In this document: positions 1-8,843 of the stretch, one piece after another
How the letters are laid out: the number at the start of each line of letters is the position of its first letter
Numbering within the stretch: position 1 is the stretch's first letter
Assembly: GCF_020639365.1 (NCBI RefSeq)
Contig: NZ_JAINUL010000001.1
Location: 7,889,323-7,953,322 of the forward strand
DNA length: 64,000 nucleotides
Source of the DNA: Streptomyces flavotricini
Lineage (GTDB): Bacteria; Actinomycetota; Actinomycetes; Streptomycetales; Streptomycetaceae
Direction: 5' to 3'
Position numbers and translations under genes: made by a program
The notes under the pieces: model-generated
Told to the model about the DNA's origin: nothing
What the model saw: only the letters and a program-made list of their open reading frames with translations
Database searches by the model: none

Positions 1-1335
1 GGGTGGCGGGGCCCCGCCACCCGCCGCGGGCGCCATCGGTGCGGATGCCATCGGGGCGGGGGCGGGGGCGGGGGCGGGCACGGCGAAGCCTCCGCCGCCA
101 CCCGGCCTGCCTGCGGCCCGCGATCGGGCGGCCGGTGGCGCGGGGGAGGGTACGGCGGCGCCGAAGCCCTGGAGCGCGACGCCGTCGACGCCGCCGGGGA
201 CCGGGAGCGCGGCGGGCGGCGCGCCGTAACCCTGAGGTGCCGGCGGCGGTGCCGAGACCGGTACGGGTACGGGGGGCGGCGGTGGCGGCTGCGGCAGGGA
301 ACCGGGCGCGGAGCCGGCCCCGACGGCCGGACGCGCGCCGGCCGTGGGTACGGAGGCCGGGGCCGGCCGGGGGCCGGCCGCCTCGTAGCCGGCGAACAGG
401 TCGGCGAGCCCTGCCGGGGGCTCGCGCCAGCCGGACGGTGCGGGGGCGGGCTGACGGCGTCCGATCCGGAGCGAGCGCAGCTTCGGCAGGTCGGTGCGGC
501 GCCGGAGGTCGGCGGTGGCCAGGGCGATGCGCACGCCGGTCCAGTCCTCGCCGGTGCGCTGGGCGACTGAGGCGCGCAGGAGGAGACGGCCGGAGCCCTC
601 GCCCCGCCGGTGCGTGAGACGGTAGGCCGGCGCCCAGACGGCCCCGGGCACCGCGTACTCCAGCTCCAGCTCCAGCTCCCATTCCAGTTCCGGCTCCCGC
701 TCCGATTCCGGTGTCTCCGGATCAGCGGCGCGGTCGAGCGTCAGCACCGCGCACACCGTGGTCTCCACGTGCGCCGCAGGCGCATCGGTGGAGGCGCGGG
801 CCAGCCTGTCCGCGGCGACGGAAAGCTCGTGCTCGACGAGGCGGCGGGCCTCCTCCAGTTCGGCGAGACGCGCGTGCAGTCGTGTCAGCCGGGCGTCGAC
901 GAACTCGGCGAGCTCCAGCCACGCGTCGACGGGCGTACGGCGGTGAGGGTCCCCGCGCCTGCGCTCCGGCGGCACCGGACGCAGACCCCTGACCTCCTCG
1001 ATCAGAGCGAGTTGGCGCTCCAGGCGGCCCTGCGCCGCGGCGCACTCCTCGCGCAACCGCACGACCTCGCGGCGCAACGCGTCGGGTACGCCCGCGCCGA
1101 GGGGCTCGGCCTCGACCTCCACCCGGGCCTCCGTGACGCGCACTCCGGGAGCGTTCAGGACACGGGCCCGCAGGGAATCCGGGTCCAGGGAGCGGGGCAG
1201 TCCGCTCACCCGCAGCCGGGTGTCCAGTGGCACGGTGCCGCGAGCCAGGCGGCGGCAGACCGCCCCCTGCGCGTACACCACGACCGAGTCGAGGGTCGAA
1301 GCCCACGTCCGTGCCGTCTTGTTCGTCTGTGTCAT
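1..1335 (-). CDS. DUF4139 / mucoidy-inhibitor-like protein, 3' end outside window
   Basis: I translated this frame directly: it is open from ATG at 1335 to the window edge (445 codons) and has no stop. The first ~100 residues match the N-terminal domain of DUF4139 proteins (VVVYAQGAVCRR near residue 18). A charged, coiled-coil-like stretch follows (about residues 90-200, many Leu/Glu/Arg), then the start of the DUF4139 region (YAVPGAVWAPAYRL, QRTGEDWTGVRIALATADLRR). The visible end is a long Pro/Ala/Gly-rich segment, which these actinobacterial proteins often carry between the two halves of the domain. The family's biochemical role is not established. No signal peptide is seen, so it is probably cytoplasmic. 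Family assignment is fairly sure; function is unknown. Confidence 0.8.
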   Translation of the reverse strand, partial: MTQTNKTARTWASTLDSVVVYAQGAVCRRLARGTVPLDTRLRVSGLPRSLDPDSLRARVLNAPGVRVTEARVEVEAEPLGAGVPDALRREVVRLREECAAAQGRLERQLALIEEVRGLRPVPPERRRGDPHRRTPVDAWLELAEFVDARLTRLHARLAELEEARRLVEHELSVAADRLARASTDAPAAHVETTVCAVLTLDRAADPETPESEREPELEWELELELEYAVPGAVWAPAYRLTHRRGEGSGRLLLRASVAQRTGEDWTGVRIALATADLRRRTDLPKLRSLRIGRRQPAPAPSGWREPPAGLADLFAGYEAAGPRPAPASVPTAGARPAVGAGSAPGSLPQPPPPPPVPVPVSAPPPAPQGYGAPPAALPVPGGVDGVALQGFGAAVPSPAPPAARSRAAGRPGGGGGFAVPAPAPAPAPMASAPMAPAAGGGAPPP

Positions 1336-1407
1336 GTGCTCCGCCCCCGTCGCGCCCGTGCTCGGCGAAGCCTACGCCCGCGGGCGCGCGGGTCGCTCCC
1401 CGGCCGT

Positions 1408-2880
1408 TCACGAGGGCGGTGTGGGGAGCCCCTTGCCGTCGAGCGCCACCAGGGTGAGCACGGTGATCGAGCCCGTCCATGCCAGCGGCGCCACCGATGA
1501 CGGCCTGCCCGTCGCGTCCACCTTCTCGGGCAGTTCACCGAGCGGGTTCCTCTTGGAGAGGACCCAGTCCAGGACCTGCCGCGCCTTCGCCGGCCTGCCC
1601 GTACCGGCCCACGCGAGGGCGAAGAACGAGGTACTGGGCGTCCAGGCGTTCCCACCCCAGGGCGCGGTGCGGTCGTTCCCGGGCGTGAGACCCCCGTTGG
1701 GCAGCAGAAGTGCCTGGTAGGTGGCGACGAGCGCCCGGGGCAGGTCGGCCGGAGCCGTGTTGAACGGAGGCGCCATGAAGGCGGCCGCGCTGTCGCGGCC
1801 GTGCTGTCCGTCGACCGTGCGCTGATAGCCGAGGGGGGCGAACTTCTCGGCTATGCCCGCGGAGAGCCGCCGCGCGGCAGCGGCCCAGCGTGCCGCGTCG
1901 CCCGGCCGGTTCAGTTCCCGGGCCAGGTCCGCGGAGGAGTTGAGCCCCGCGAGCAGGGGCGCGGCCGTACCGATGTTCGTCGTGGCGGTCATCAGCTCCC
2001 AGTAGTCCGGGGAGGCCGGAGGCAGCCCGTCCGCCCGCAGGGAGGCCGCCGCGTGGTCGGCCGCCTTGCGGATCATCGGGTACAGGCCGGCCAGCCGCGC
2101 CCGGCGCGTGGTCCGCGGGGCCGTCTGGTACCACTGCCAGGCGGACCAGGGGACCCAGCCGTTGGCGTCGAGCTGCCAGCGCCTGCCGTCCGGCGGCCCC
2201 GAGCCGTCGAGCCTCGTGCGCGCCTCCCAGGTACCGTCCGCGCGCTGGGTCGCGGCGCTGTAGCGCAGGATCCGGTACGCCTCGGCCTCGTGGCCCGTGT
2301 GCGCGAACGCGGCGCAGGCGAAGCTGGAGTCGCGGGGCCAGGAGTACATCCAGCCGGGGGACCAGCCCGCCGCCATGGCGCCGTTCGGCCGGAGCAGGGC
2401 GCGCATGGTCAGCAGGGCCCGCTCGGCCGCCGCGCGCTGCGCGGGCGAGCCGCCCGGCACCCGGCCCGCGGCCAGCCAGGCACCGCTCTGCGCGATCTGC
2501 TGCCGGGCCGCCGGATCACCGGCGGCCACCACGACCGACGCCGTCCTGCCGTGGGGTACGTACTTCCACCGGCCGGACGCCAGTCGCAGTACGTTGCTCC
2601 GCCCCATGTACCCCGCGCCCTGGGCGGTGGCCGGTGTGATGCCCTCGGTGGCGGCCGTGTTGGAGAGGAGCCCGACGGTGGGGGCGCCGAGCACCGACAG
2701 GGGCGCGTAGCTGCCCACGGCGTCGACCGGACTCCGGTGGCCCACGGGCCTGACGAGGAACACCGGCCGCCGTGCGTCGGTGTGCCCGGCACCGGCGGGT
2801 CCCGCGGCCGACAAGGGGAAGGCGACGCACGCGGCGGCCGTCGTGACGGCCGCCCAGCGAACGAGCCGGACAGCAGGCAT
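1408..2880 (-). CDS. Secreted glycoside hydrolase family 15-like (glucoamylase-type) protein
   Basis: This is a 490-aa protein. The reading frame is open well upstream, but the ATG at 2880 is chosen because it begins a clear signal peptide (MPAVRLVRW, then an Ala/Val-rich core ending near AGPAGAG). The mature part has an alpha/alpha-barrel glycosidase signature: SWPRDSSFA near residue 180, then QLDANGW and PDYWE, typical of GH15 enzymes that release glucose from alpha-glucans or trim trehalose-like substrates. The substrate cannot be read from the sequence. It ends just after DUF4139 begins on the same strand and diverges from the DUF6056 gene. An extracellular saccharide hydrolase is likely; exact specificity is open. 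Confidence 0.75.
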   Translation of the reverse strand: MPAVRLVRWAAVTTAAACVAFPLSAAGPAGAGHTDARRPVFLVRPVGHRSPVDAVGSYAPLSVLGAPTVGLLSNTAATEGITPATAQGAGYMGRSNVLRLASGRWKYVPHGRTASVVVAAGDPAARQQIAQSGAWLAAGRVPGGSPAQRAAAERALLTMRALLRPNGAMAAGWSPGWMYSWPRDSSFACAAFAHTGHEAEAYRILRYSAATQRADGTWEARTRLDGSGPPDGRRWQLDANGWVPWSAWQWYQTAPRTTRRARLAGLYPMIRKAADHAAASLRADGLPPASPDYWELMTATTNIGTAAPLLAGLNSSADLARELNRPGDAARWAAAARRLSAGIAEKFAPLGYQRTVDGQHGRDSAAAFMAPPFNTAPADLPRALVATYQALLLPNGGLTPGNDRTAPWGGNAWTPSTSFFALAWAGTGRPAKARQVLDWVLSKRNPLGELPEKVDATGRPSSVAPLAWTGSITVLTLVALDGKGLPTPPS

Positions 2881-3046
2881 CACCGCTCCCTCCGTCCGGC
2901 TTCCGCGCGTGCGGAAGCCCGGAGTCCCCATCGTGGTCGAGGCTTGCGGGGCCCGCACGGCACGCCCGCCACCCGGGTGACCCCGGATGCCGGTCGGCGA
3001 CACACCATGCACATTGGTGTGACCGGACCCGGCGAAGGAATGGTGA

Positions 3047-4636
3047 ATGAGTACTGCGTCGAGCGAGGGCGAAGGCGAAGGCGAAGGCGAGGGAGAGGGC
3101 GAGGACAAGGGCGAAGGTGCGGGCGCGGGGCGGGCGAGCGGCCGCCGTCCGCTCGTCCGCCGTCCGCTCGTCCGCCGGCTCCTGCTGGGCGCGGGCGCGA
3201 CCCTGGTGGCGGCTGCGGGAGCCCTCATCGCCGTCGGGTGCTTCCTGGGGCTCTACGTACGGCCCACGTCGGACGACTGGTGCGCCGCGTGGAAGTCCCG
3301 TGACCTCGGAGTCCTCGGGATCACGTCCGACTTCTACACGACCCAGAACGGGCGGATCACCAACGCCTTCCTGAGCGGCATCGTCTACGGCGACGGGCTC
3401 GCCGGAGTCAAGGTCCTGCCCACCGTCATCGCCGTCACCTTCACGGTCGGTCTCGTCCTGCTCGGCCGCGAGTTCCTCCGGCTCCTCGGCACGAGACCGG
3501 GGGTGGTGACGGTGATGGCGCTGACCGCCTGCTCCCTGGCCGTCCAGGCACTCGTCTACTACGCCGGCACCCGCAGCTACCAAGTACTGCTGTGGGCACC
3601 GGCCACCATTTCCCACACCATCCCCAGTGTCATCGGGGTGTGGGCGATCCTGCTGGCGGTCTGGACCGTGCGCCGGCCCCGGGCCCCCGCACGCGCCGCC
3701 GGATTCGCCGCCGCGTTCGTCATCGCGTTCGCGCTCGGCACCCTGAGCGAGCCGTTCGCCCTCGTCAGCGGCCTGCTCGCGGTCTGCGTCGGCCTGCTGG
3801 CCCTGCCCCGGGCGGGGCTCGCGCGGACCTGGCGCACCTTCACCTGGTGCGTGCTCTGGTGCGCGGGACTCCTGTGCGGTCTGATCGTGCTCTACACGTC
3901 CCCCGGCGCCCGGTGGCGCCGCGCCCAGCAGCCGGACCGGGAGTCGATGCTCTCCGCCGGCGAACTATCGGACACCTTCCAGGACTGGCTGCGCATGTGG
4001 GACGCCGTCACGGGCCAGTGGGCCTACCTCGGCGCCGTCGCCGTCGGCGTCCTCCTCGGCCTGGGGGCGGGGCTGCGCACCCCCGCGCTCGCGGCGTGGA
4101 GGAGGCACCGGTCCGTGTCGCGGCCGATGCTCGCCGCCGTGTTGCTGCTGCCCGTACCGGTGGTGGTGCTCGGCTCGTTCGCGGTGGTGCTGGGCCTGCG
4201 CAGCGGGTACGGGCCGACCGGATGGACGTACGCCCGTACGTGGACGAACTACCTCGTGCCGATGGAACTGGCGCTGTGCGGCTACGGCGCCCTGCTGGGG
4301 GAGCGGGCCGGACGGTCCCTCGCAGGCCGGCGGAACGCGCCGGCGGTCGTGTCGGCGGCCGTCACGGCCGCGGGTGCCCTGGCGCTCGCCGCGCTGGCCG
4401 CGCTCGTCCCGAACGTCCAGCAGCTCACCACCGCCACGGTCACCCGCGCGGTGGCCTGGGACGCCCAGAACGCCCGCATGCGCAGCGCGGCGGCGCAGGG
4501 CGCCACCGACCTCGGGTACCGGCCCCTGTACATCGGAAGCCTGGCCGAGCCCTTCTTCACCTCCGACTACGAGCGGGACTGGGTCGCCGGCTGTCTCTCG
4601 AAGTGGTACGGCATCGACCGCATCCACCGCCTCTGA
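3047..4636 (+). CDS. DUF6056-type polytopic membrane protein
   Basis: The product is 529 aa. ATG 3047 is supported by GAAGGA about 8 bases upstream. The first ~25 residues are a low-complexity acidic run of Gly-Glu repeats, encoded by a GGCGAA/GGCGAG nucleotide repeat. A basic stretch and then about ten hydrophobic helices follow. The loop after the first helix holds a PTSDDWCAAW motif and the C-terminus ends KWYGIDRIHRL, a layout I associate with DUF6056 membrane proteins, some of which resemble glycosyltransferase-like or O-antigen-type proteins. No catalytic motif can be assigned. It is divergent from the GH15-like gene and convergent with the flavin monooxygenase. Function is unknown. Confidence 0.7.
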   Translation: MSTASSEGEGEGEGEGEGEDKGEGAGAGRASGRRPLVRRPLVRRLLLGAGATLVAAAGALIAVGCFLGLYVRPTSDDWCAAWKSRDLGVLGITSDFYTTQNGRITNAFLSGIVYGDGLAGVKVLPTVIAVTFTVGLVLLGREFLRLLGTRPGVVTVMALTACSLAVQALVYYAGTRSYQVLLWAPATISHTIPSVIGVWAILLAVWTVRRPRAPARAAGFAAAFVIAFALGTLSEPFALVSGLLAVCVGLLALPRAGLARTWRTFTWCVLWCAGLLCGLIVLYTSPGARWRRAQQPDRESMLSAGELSDTFQDWLRMWDAVTGQWAYLGAVAVGVLLGLGAGLRTPALAAWRRHRSVSRPMLAAVLLLPVPVVVLGSFAVVLGLRSGYGPTGWTYARTWTNYLVPMELALCGYGALLGERAGRSLAGRRNAPAVVSAAVTAAGALALAALAALVPNVQQLTTATVTRAVAWDAQNARMRSAAAQGATDLGYRPLYIGSLAEPFFTSDYERDWVAGCLSKWYGIDRIHRL

Positions 4637-4647
4637 GGGGTGCGGGC

Positions 4648-4679
4648 GACGGCGGCGCCCCGGCCGGGGCACCGCCGTC
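4648..4679. terminator. Bidirectional terminator-like hairpin between convergent genes
   Basis: An 8-bp perfect inverted repeat (GACGGCGG/CCGCCGTC) encloses a second inner palindrome (CCCCGGCCGGGG). It sits between the stop codons of the DUF6056 gene and the convergent monooxygenase gene and overlaps the latter's stop. There is no U-tract, as is usual in Streptomyces. Confidence 0.55.
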
Positions 4680-6180
4680 AGAGCGCCGGACTGCCGAACC
4701 AGCGGCCCGCGGCCCGTTCGAACCCTGCACGATCGGGGTGGCGTTCACCGGCCCAGGCGACCACGCCGTCGGGCCGGACCAGCACGGCACCCAGCCCGAG
4801 GTCGTCGGCGGCCGGACCGGCGGCATACCGTATCCGGCCCTCCCAGCGACGGGCCGAAGCGTGCAGGGGCCGGGCAGTGCCGAAATCGAGCGCGACGCCC
4901 CGTCCGTCCTGCATCAGCTCGCCGAGGCGAGTGCCGGCCTCCAGAAGGAAGTCCGGCGCGTCGCGGCCGACGAGCGGATGTTCGCCGCCGAGGTCGTGGC
5001 GGATCCACGATCCCGACAACTTCCCGAACACGTAGGTCGTCCCCTCAGTGGTCCCGATCAGATCGCGGACCACACCCTGGAGGGCCCGGCCGTGCGCGTC
5101 CGGCCGCATGATCGCCACCTGGGCGCGCGACCAGTCGAGCACCGCCGCGCCGATCGGATGGCGCTCGCCGGCATACGTGTCGAGAAGCCCGTCGGGCGCG
5201 TGCCCGTGGACGGTCGCCGCCAGCTTCCAGCCCAGGTTCACCGCATCGCCGATGCCGGTGTTGAGCCCCTGCCCGCCGAGGGGGGAGTGGATGTGAGCGG
5301 CATCGCCCGCGAGCAGGACGCGCCCTTGCCGGTACGTCGTCGACTGCATCGCCCGGTCGGTGAAGCTCGAGGCGGTGTGGACCTCGGTCAGCGTCACGTC
5401 GGTGCCGGACACACGGCGCAGTACGGCCTGGAGGTGCTCGCGCGTCGGCTGCTGCGAGCGGTCGAACGCGCCGCCGTCGAAGTCCATGACGCCGATGTGC
5501 CCGTCGATGGGCATCCGGATGTACATGCCGGTCGGCGTCAGGTTGAACCCGTGGCGCAGCTCCTGGAGGCCGGCGATCGTGGCATGCATGGTGTAGCCGG
5601 TGAACTGCGGCTCGGTGCCGACGAATTCGAAGCCCGCGAGCCTGCGCACCGTACTGCGTCCGCCGTCGCAGCCGACGAGCCAGCGCGCCTCGTACGCCTC
5701 CGCGCCGGCCTGCGCGACCACGCCCTCATCGTGCCGGGTGACGGCCGAGACCGTGACGCCGCGCCTGACGTCCACCCCGAGCTTGGCCGCCCGCTTGGAC
5801 AGGACCGCCTCGACCTCCGCGAGGTTGGTCATCACGAGTCCCGGTGCCGGGCTCGGCAGCCGGTACGGCAGGGCGGCGCCGTCGAGCTTGGCCGGGTCGA
5901 GCATGATGCCGGCGAAATGGCCACCGCGGCGCGGGACGGACGGCCCGTTCGCGCCTTCCGTGAAGCCCGGAGCGATCGGCAGGGAGTCGAGCATCCCGCG
6001 CCGGTAGAACGCCTCGACCGATGCGGCGGACAGGCCCCGCATCCCGAGGGGGGCCGCCCTCATCGCGGAGCCGGGCTCCGGCTCCCGCTCGAGGACCAGG
6101 ACGGAACAGCCCGCGAGTCCGAGCTCGCAGGCGAGGGTCAGACCCACCGGCCCGGCCCCCACGATCACTACGTCGTGCAT
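4678..6180 (-). CDS. FAD-dependent class A aromatic monooxygenase
   Basis: The product is 500 aa from ATG 6180; the upstream extension of the frame is GC-rich noise. The N-terminus is the FAD-binding Rossmann motif (VGAGPVGLTLACELGLAG). A DG motif follows (VGCDGGRSTVRR, near residue 160) and then the second FAD motif GDAAHIHSPLGGQGLNTGIGD (near residue 290), all typical of PheA/TfdB/rifampicin-monooxygenase-like hydroxylases. A thioredoxin-like C-terminal tail (ADDLGLGAVLVRPDG) ends the protein. It hydroxylates an aromatic substrate using NAD(P)H and oxygen. The substrate is unknown; antibiotic inactivation and aromatic catabolism are both possible. It stands alone, not in an operon. Confidence 0.85.
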   Translation of the reverse strand: MHDVVIVGAGPVGLTLACELGLAGCSVLVLEREPEPGSAMRAAPLGMRGLSAASVEAFYRRGMLDSLPIAPGFTEGANGPSVPRRGGHFAGIMLDPAKLDGAALPYRLPSPAPGLVMTNLAEVEAVLSKRAAKLGVDVRRGVTVSAVTRHDEGVVAQAGAEAYEARWLVGCDGGRSTVRRLAGFEFVGTEPQFTGYTMHATIAGLQELRHGFNLTPTGMYIRMPIDGHIGVMDFDGGAFDRSQQPTREHLQAVLRRVSGTDVTLTEVHTASSFTDRAMQSTTYRQGRVLLAGDAAHIHSPLGGQGLNTGIGDAVNLGWKLAATVHGHAPDGLLDTYAGERHPIGAAVLDWSRAQVAIMRPDAHGRALQGVVRDLIGTTEGTTYVFGKLSGSWIRHDLGGEHPLVGRDAPDFLLEAGTRLGELMQDGRGVALDFGTARPLHASARRWEGRIRYAAGPAADDLGLGAVLVRPDGVVAWAGERHPDRAGFERAAGRWFGSPAL

Positions 6181-6329
6181 GACGGATCCCCTTCCCGAAA
6201 TCGCGGCCGGGGCGGACGCCCGGCCGGACCTCTCGAAAGGTGTCAGCCCCCACCGACGCGGGACCGACAGCCCCCGACACACCACCGACACCACGGAATC
6301 CCGTCGGACCCCGGGCGCAGGACAGCCCT

Positions 6330-6610
6330 TTACCCGGCGGGGTCCGACCCGGACCGGGCGCGGGTCCGGTCGTGGAACCAGGCGGCCGCCCCCCCACCAG
6401 CACCGCGACCCCCACCCCGTACAGGGGCAGCCACAGGGTCGTCGTGGCCGCCAGGCATTCGGCGACGGCCTTGCGGGCCTGGTCCTGCCGTACGAACTCC
6501 AGGGCCGCGGGGTCGTTGCCGGACAGGTTCCCCACAGCGGCCTCCACCTGAAGGGCCTCGTACCGGCCCTGGAGCGCGCACCGGCTGCGCGTCCCCGGCA
6601 TCGGGAACAC
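6330..6610 (-). pseudogene. Possible frameshifted remnant of a small membrane protein
   Basis: In the GTG 6610 frame the minus strand encodes a convincing segment (ALQVEAAVGNL, then SGNDPAALEFVRQDQARKA, then TTLWLPLYGVGVAVLVGG) with strong GC3 bias and one hydrophobic helix. The frame then runs on meaninglessly into the monooxygenase gene. Switching frame at a run of seven C (6389-6395 on the plus strand) instead gives a short basic tail and a stop at 6330. This suggests a small single-helix membrane protein broken by, or mis-sequenced at, the homopolymer. The family is not recognised. It could also be chance coding potential in GC-rich DNA. Confidence 0.3.
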
Positions 6611-6855
6611 CCCCGGGGCGCCGTGCCGTGCGGACGCCGGCGCCCCGCCCGGATGGCCGCGCCCTGGGCTGGTGGCCGCGCTTCCCGGGCTGATGGCCGA
6701 GCGCCCCGGGACGTCCGTGCCTCGCGGTCACGCCGGTGTCCGCGCACGCTGGGGGGGGAAGGACCTTCCGGGCGCCGTCCGGCACCCCCCTTCCACCCGG
6801 CCCGGGCACAGCCGTGGCCGGGCCGGGTCACCATCCCGGAAAGCAGGTGCGTCCC

Positions 6856-7140
6856 ATGCGTACGTCCACCCGCGTTGCCGGTGTCCTCGCCGGCCTCGCC
6901 CTGACCCTCACCCTCGGCGGCGCACTCGCCGCCCCCGCCGCCCAGGCGGACATCCCGGCCTGTGTGCAGATGGCAGGCCAGGCGAGTGCCGGTGGCAGCG
7001 CCGGCGACGCCGTCACAGCGGCGTGCACCCGAGGGGTGAGCGGGGACCTCCAGGGCTGCGTGAGCGGCCTGACCGCGGCCGGGGTGCCGGGCGGAGCTGC
7101 GAACGGCGCCTGCCGGCTGGCCGCCCAAGAACCCCGATGA
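6856..7140 (+). CDS. Small secreted cysteine-containing protein
   Basis: The product is 94 aa. ATG 6856 starts a textbook signal peptide (MRTSTRVAGVLAGLALTL, with cleavage likely after APAAQA). The mature part is about 60 residues rich in Ala/Gly and holds four cysteines (ACVQM, AACTRG, GCVSG, ACRLA), which could make two disulfides outside the cell. No family was recognised. It stands alone between the monooxygenase region and the transglycosylase fragment. The function cannot be stated. Confidence 0.65.
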   Translation: MRTSTRVAGVLAGLALTLTLGGALAAPAAQADIPACVQMAGQASAGGSAGDAVTAACTRGVSGDLQGCVSGLTAAGVPGGAANGACRLAAQEPR

Positions 7141-7546
7141 GGGCCGGGCCGTCGACTACCAGGGCCTCCTCGATGGCCCCCCGAAGGGGTACGACCGATG
7201 ACGTTCGGTGAGATCCGGGTGCCCCGGGGGTGACCCGCCCCATAGGGCCCACATCACATACGAATGGCGATAGTAGATTTCCGGGGGCCGGGTACCGCGT
7301 CCTCGTACCCGCTCCCACCTGGACGGATGCCTCGGTGCGCCCCCGCGGACGGCAGGGCCGCCACTGCGAAGGCCGCTAGTAGGGCGGGTCGTTGCCAGGG
7401 GGTCGGGGCGTCTGTAGAACTGGATGAGTCGCCGGGCGGCACGGGTGCTTCACCCCGCCGCCGACGAACCCCTCTCCACCGCGTGAGTGGCTCACGCATG
7501 CCTCAGGCATGCCGCGACCCCCTTGTCCCCTGTGGAAGGCTCATCC
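7141..7546. promoter_or_regulatory. Intergenic region and long 5' leader of the truncated transglycosylase gene
   Basis: This stretch holds no convincing gene. It contains several inverted repeats: one near 7290-7313 with GGGTAC/GTACCC arms, one at about 7434-7462 with GGCGG and GGGTG arms, and two at 7481-7512. Cell-wall hydrolase genes in Streptomyces often have a structured leader such as a c-di-AMP riboswitch. I could not match the conserved core of that riboswitch here, so only a structured leader is suggested. Confidence 0.35.
7481..7512. repeat. Two adjacent perfect palindromes upstream of the transglycosylase fragment
   Basis: GCGTGAG-TGG-CTCACGC (7481-7497) is followed directly, sharing two bases, by GCATGCC-TCA-GGCATGC (7496-7512). 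Both are perfect 7-bp inverted repeats with 3-bp loops, about 35 bases before the GTG start at 7547. They could be operators or mutually exclusive hairpins in a leader RNA. Confidence 0.5.
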
Positions 7547-7876
7547 GTGTCGAACTCCGTCATCCGCCGCATCGCCGCTTCGAAGAAGACCCTCGCGGGC
7601 ACCGTCGTCGCCCTGGGCGTCGCCGGTTCCATGCTCGCCACGGTCCCCGCCCAGGCGGCCCCGACGAGCGCCAAGGCGATCGCCCAGCAGATGATCAAGG
7701 ACCCGGCGCAGTTCGCGGCCTTCGGCCGCGGCGGATCCGCGCGAGGAGCCGCTAACGCGCTGCCCGTCCCTCCTGGCAGCAACAACATCAGCGCTGCGAT
7801 GGCACCTATCCAGGGGCCGCTCATCGCGGGGCGGCGGCCAGCCGGGCCGCCGCCGCGGCGATCTCCGCCGGGTTGA
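7547..7876 (+). pseudogene. 5' fragment of a secreted transglycosylase (SLT-like) gene
   Basis: GTG 7547 follows GGAAGG and opens a signal peptide (VIRRIAASKKTLAGTVVALG ending at VPAQAA). The next stretch, TSAKAIAQQMIKDPAQFAAF, is the conserved pre-domain of Streptomyces transglycosylase-SLT proteins. The catalytic domain that should begin there (with its ES..N motif) is missing. From about 7725 the frame runs through unrelated sequence (GRGGSARGAANALPV) and stops at 7876, inside the end of the transketolase gene. I read this as a housekeeping gene cut by the arrival of cluster 1. Losing the catalytic domain makes it non-functional as an enzyme. Confidence 0.7.
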
Positions 7877-8843
7877 TGCCGGCCAGCTCCAGCAACTGCC
7901 GCTCGTCGGCGACGTGGTCGAAGAACCGGTCCGGCACACCGATCCGGTGCACCCGGCACGGCGCCTCCTGCGTCACCACCTCGCAGACCGCGGCCCCCAG
8001 GCCCCCGGCCACCAGGTGGTCCTCCACCGTGACGATCCCGCCGGTCTCCCGCGCCGCCGCGAGCACGGCCTCCCGGTCCAGCGGCTTGATCGTGTGCATG
8101 TTGAGCACCCGGGCCGAGACTCCCCGCGCGGCCAGTTCCCGCGCCGCCTCCAGCGCCATCGACACCGGGTACGGGCCCGTCGCCACGATCGTGACGTCCG
8201 TACCCGCCCGCAGCTCGCGCGCCTTGCCGACCGTGAACTCGTACGGCTCCTCGTGCACCAGCGGCGTCGCCGCCCGGCCCAGCCGCAGGAAGAGCGGCCC
8301 CGGCAGGTCCGCCGTGGCGCGCACCGCGTACTCGGTCTCCACCGCGTCCGCCGGCACCACCACGGTCAGGTTCGGCAGCGTCCGCAGGATCGCCAGGTCC
8401 TCCACCGCGTGGTGCGTGGGCCCGTAGTGCCCGGCCGACAGCCCGGCGTGGGTCGCCACGATGCGCACCGGCAGGTTGTTCCCGGCGACGTCGATCTTCA
8501 CCTGCTCGCAGGCGCGGGCCGCCGCGAACCCCGACAGGGTGTTCGCGTACGGCAGCAGCCCGGTCGCCGCCAGCCCCGCCGAGACCCCCATCAGGTTGGC
8601 CTCGGCGATGCCGACGTTGACGTACTGCGACGGCAGCTCCTCGCCGAACAGCGTCTCCAGGCCGCCCATGTCGGAGTCCACGCAGATGATCCGCGGGTCC
8701 GTCCGGGCCAGCTCCAGCAGCGTGCGGCGGTACACCTCGCGCGCGGCGACTCCGTACCGCTCCTGCCAGGTCGGCTCGGCGGCCTGAGCGGCTCCGGCGG
8801 CCCCGGGCAGCTGCGCGGCCGTCTCCGGCATCGTGGCGGTCAT
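7821..8843 (-). CDS. Transketolase C-terminal subunit (pyrimidine-binding plus C domain)
   Basis: The product is 340 aa from ATG 8843, overlapping the N-terminal subunit gene by ATGA. Motifs of the second half of transketolase are present: the pyrimidine-binding domain (VCVDSDMGG-type start, NVGIAEANLMGVSAGLAATG with the catalytic Glu), THAGLSAGHYGPTHHAVEDLA, and the C-terminal domain (VEDHLVAGGLGAAVCEV). With the preceding gene it forms a split TPP enzyme that moves a two-carbon ketol unit between a ketose and an aldehyde. The short Ala-rich N-terminus is not part of the fold. It is the last gene of the minus-strand biosynthetic operon. Next to LysX-, LysK- and DegT-like genes it probably lengthens an amino-acid semialdehyde rather than serving the pentose phosphate pathway. 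Confidence 0.88.
   Translation of the reverse strand: MTATMPETAAQLPGAAGAAQAAEPTWQERYGVAAREVYRRTLLELARTDPRIICVDSDMGGLETLFGEELPSQYVNVGIAEANLMGVSAGLAATGLLPYANTLSGFAAARACEQVKIDVAGNNLPVRIVATHAGLSAGHYGPTHHAVEDLAILRTLPNLTVVVPADAVETEYAVRATADLPGPLFLRLGRAATPLVHEEPYEFTVGKARELRAGTDVTIVATGPYPVSMALEAARELAARGVSARVLNMHTIKPLDREAVLAAARETGGIVTVEDHLVAGGLGAAVCEVVTQEAPCRVHRIGVPDRFFDHVADERQLLELAGINPAEIAAAAARLAAAPR

Noticed and set aside
3592..6693. A very long plus-strand open frame (1033 codons) across the DUF6056 and monooxygenase genes
   Set aside because: Its translation is Arg/Pro/Ala-rich without any fold signature, and both strands already hold real genes here. It is a GC-driven shadow frame.
6181..7128. 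N-terminal extension of the monooxygenase frame
   Set aside because: The FAD motif begins right after ATG 6180, and the upstream part is low-information sequence overlapping the small secreted protein.
7230..7546. c-di-AMP (ydaO/yuaA) riboswitch in the transglycosylase leader
   Set aside because: The family context fits, but I could not match the conserved core by eye. An Infernal search with RF00379 would settle it.
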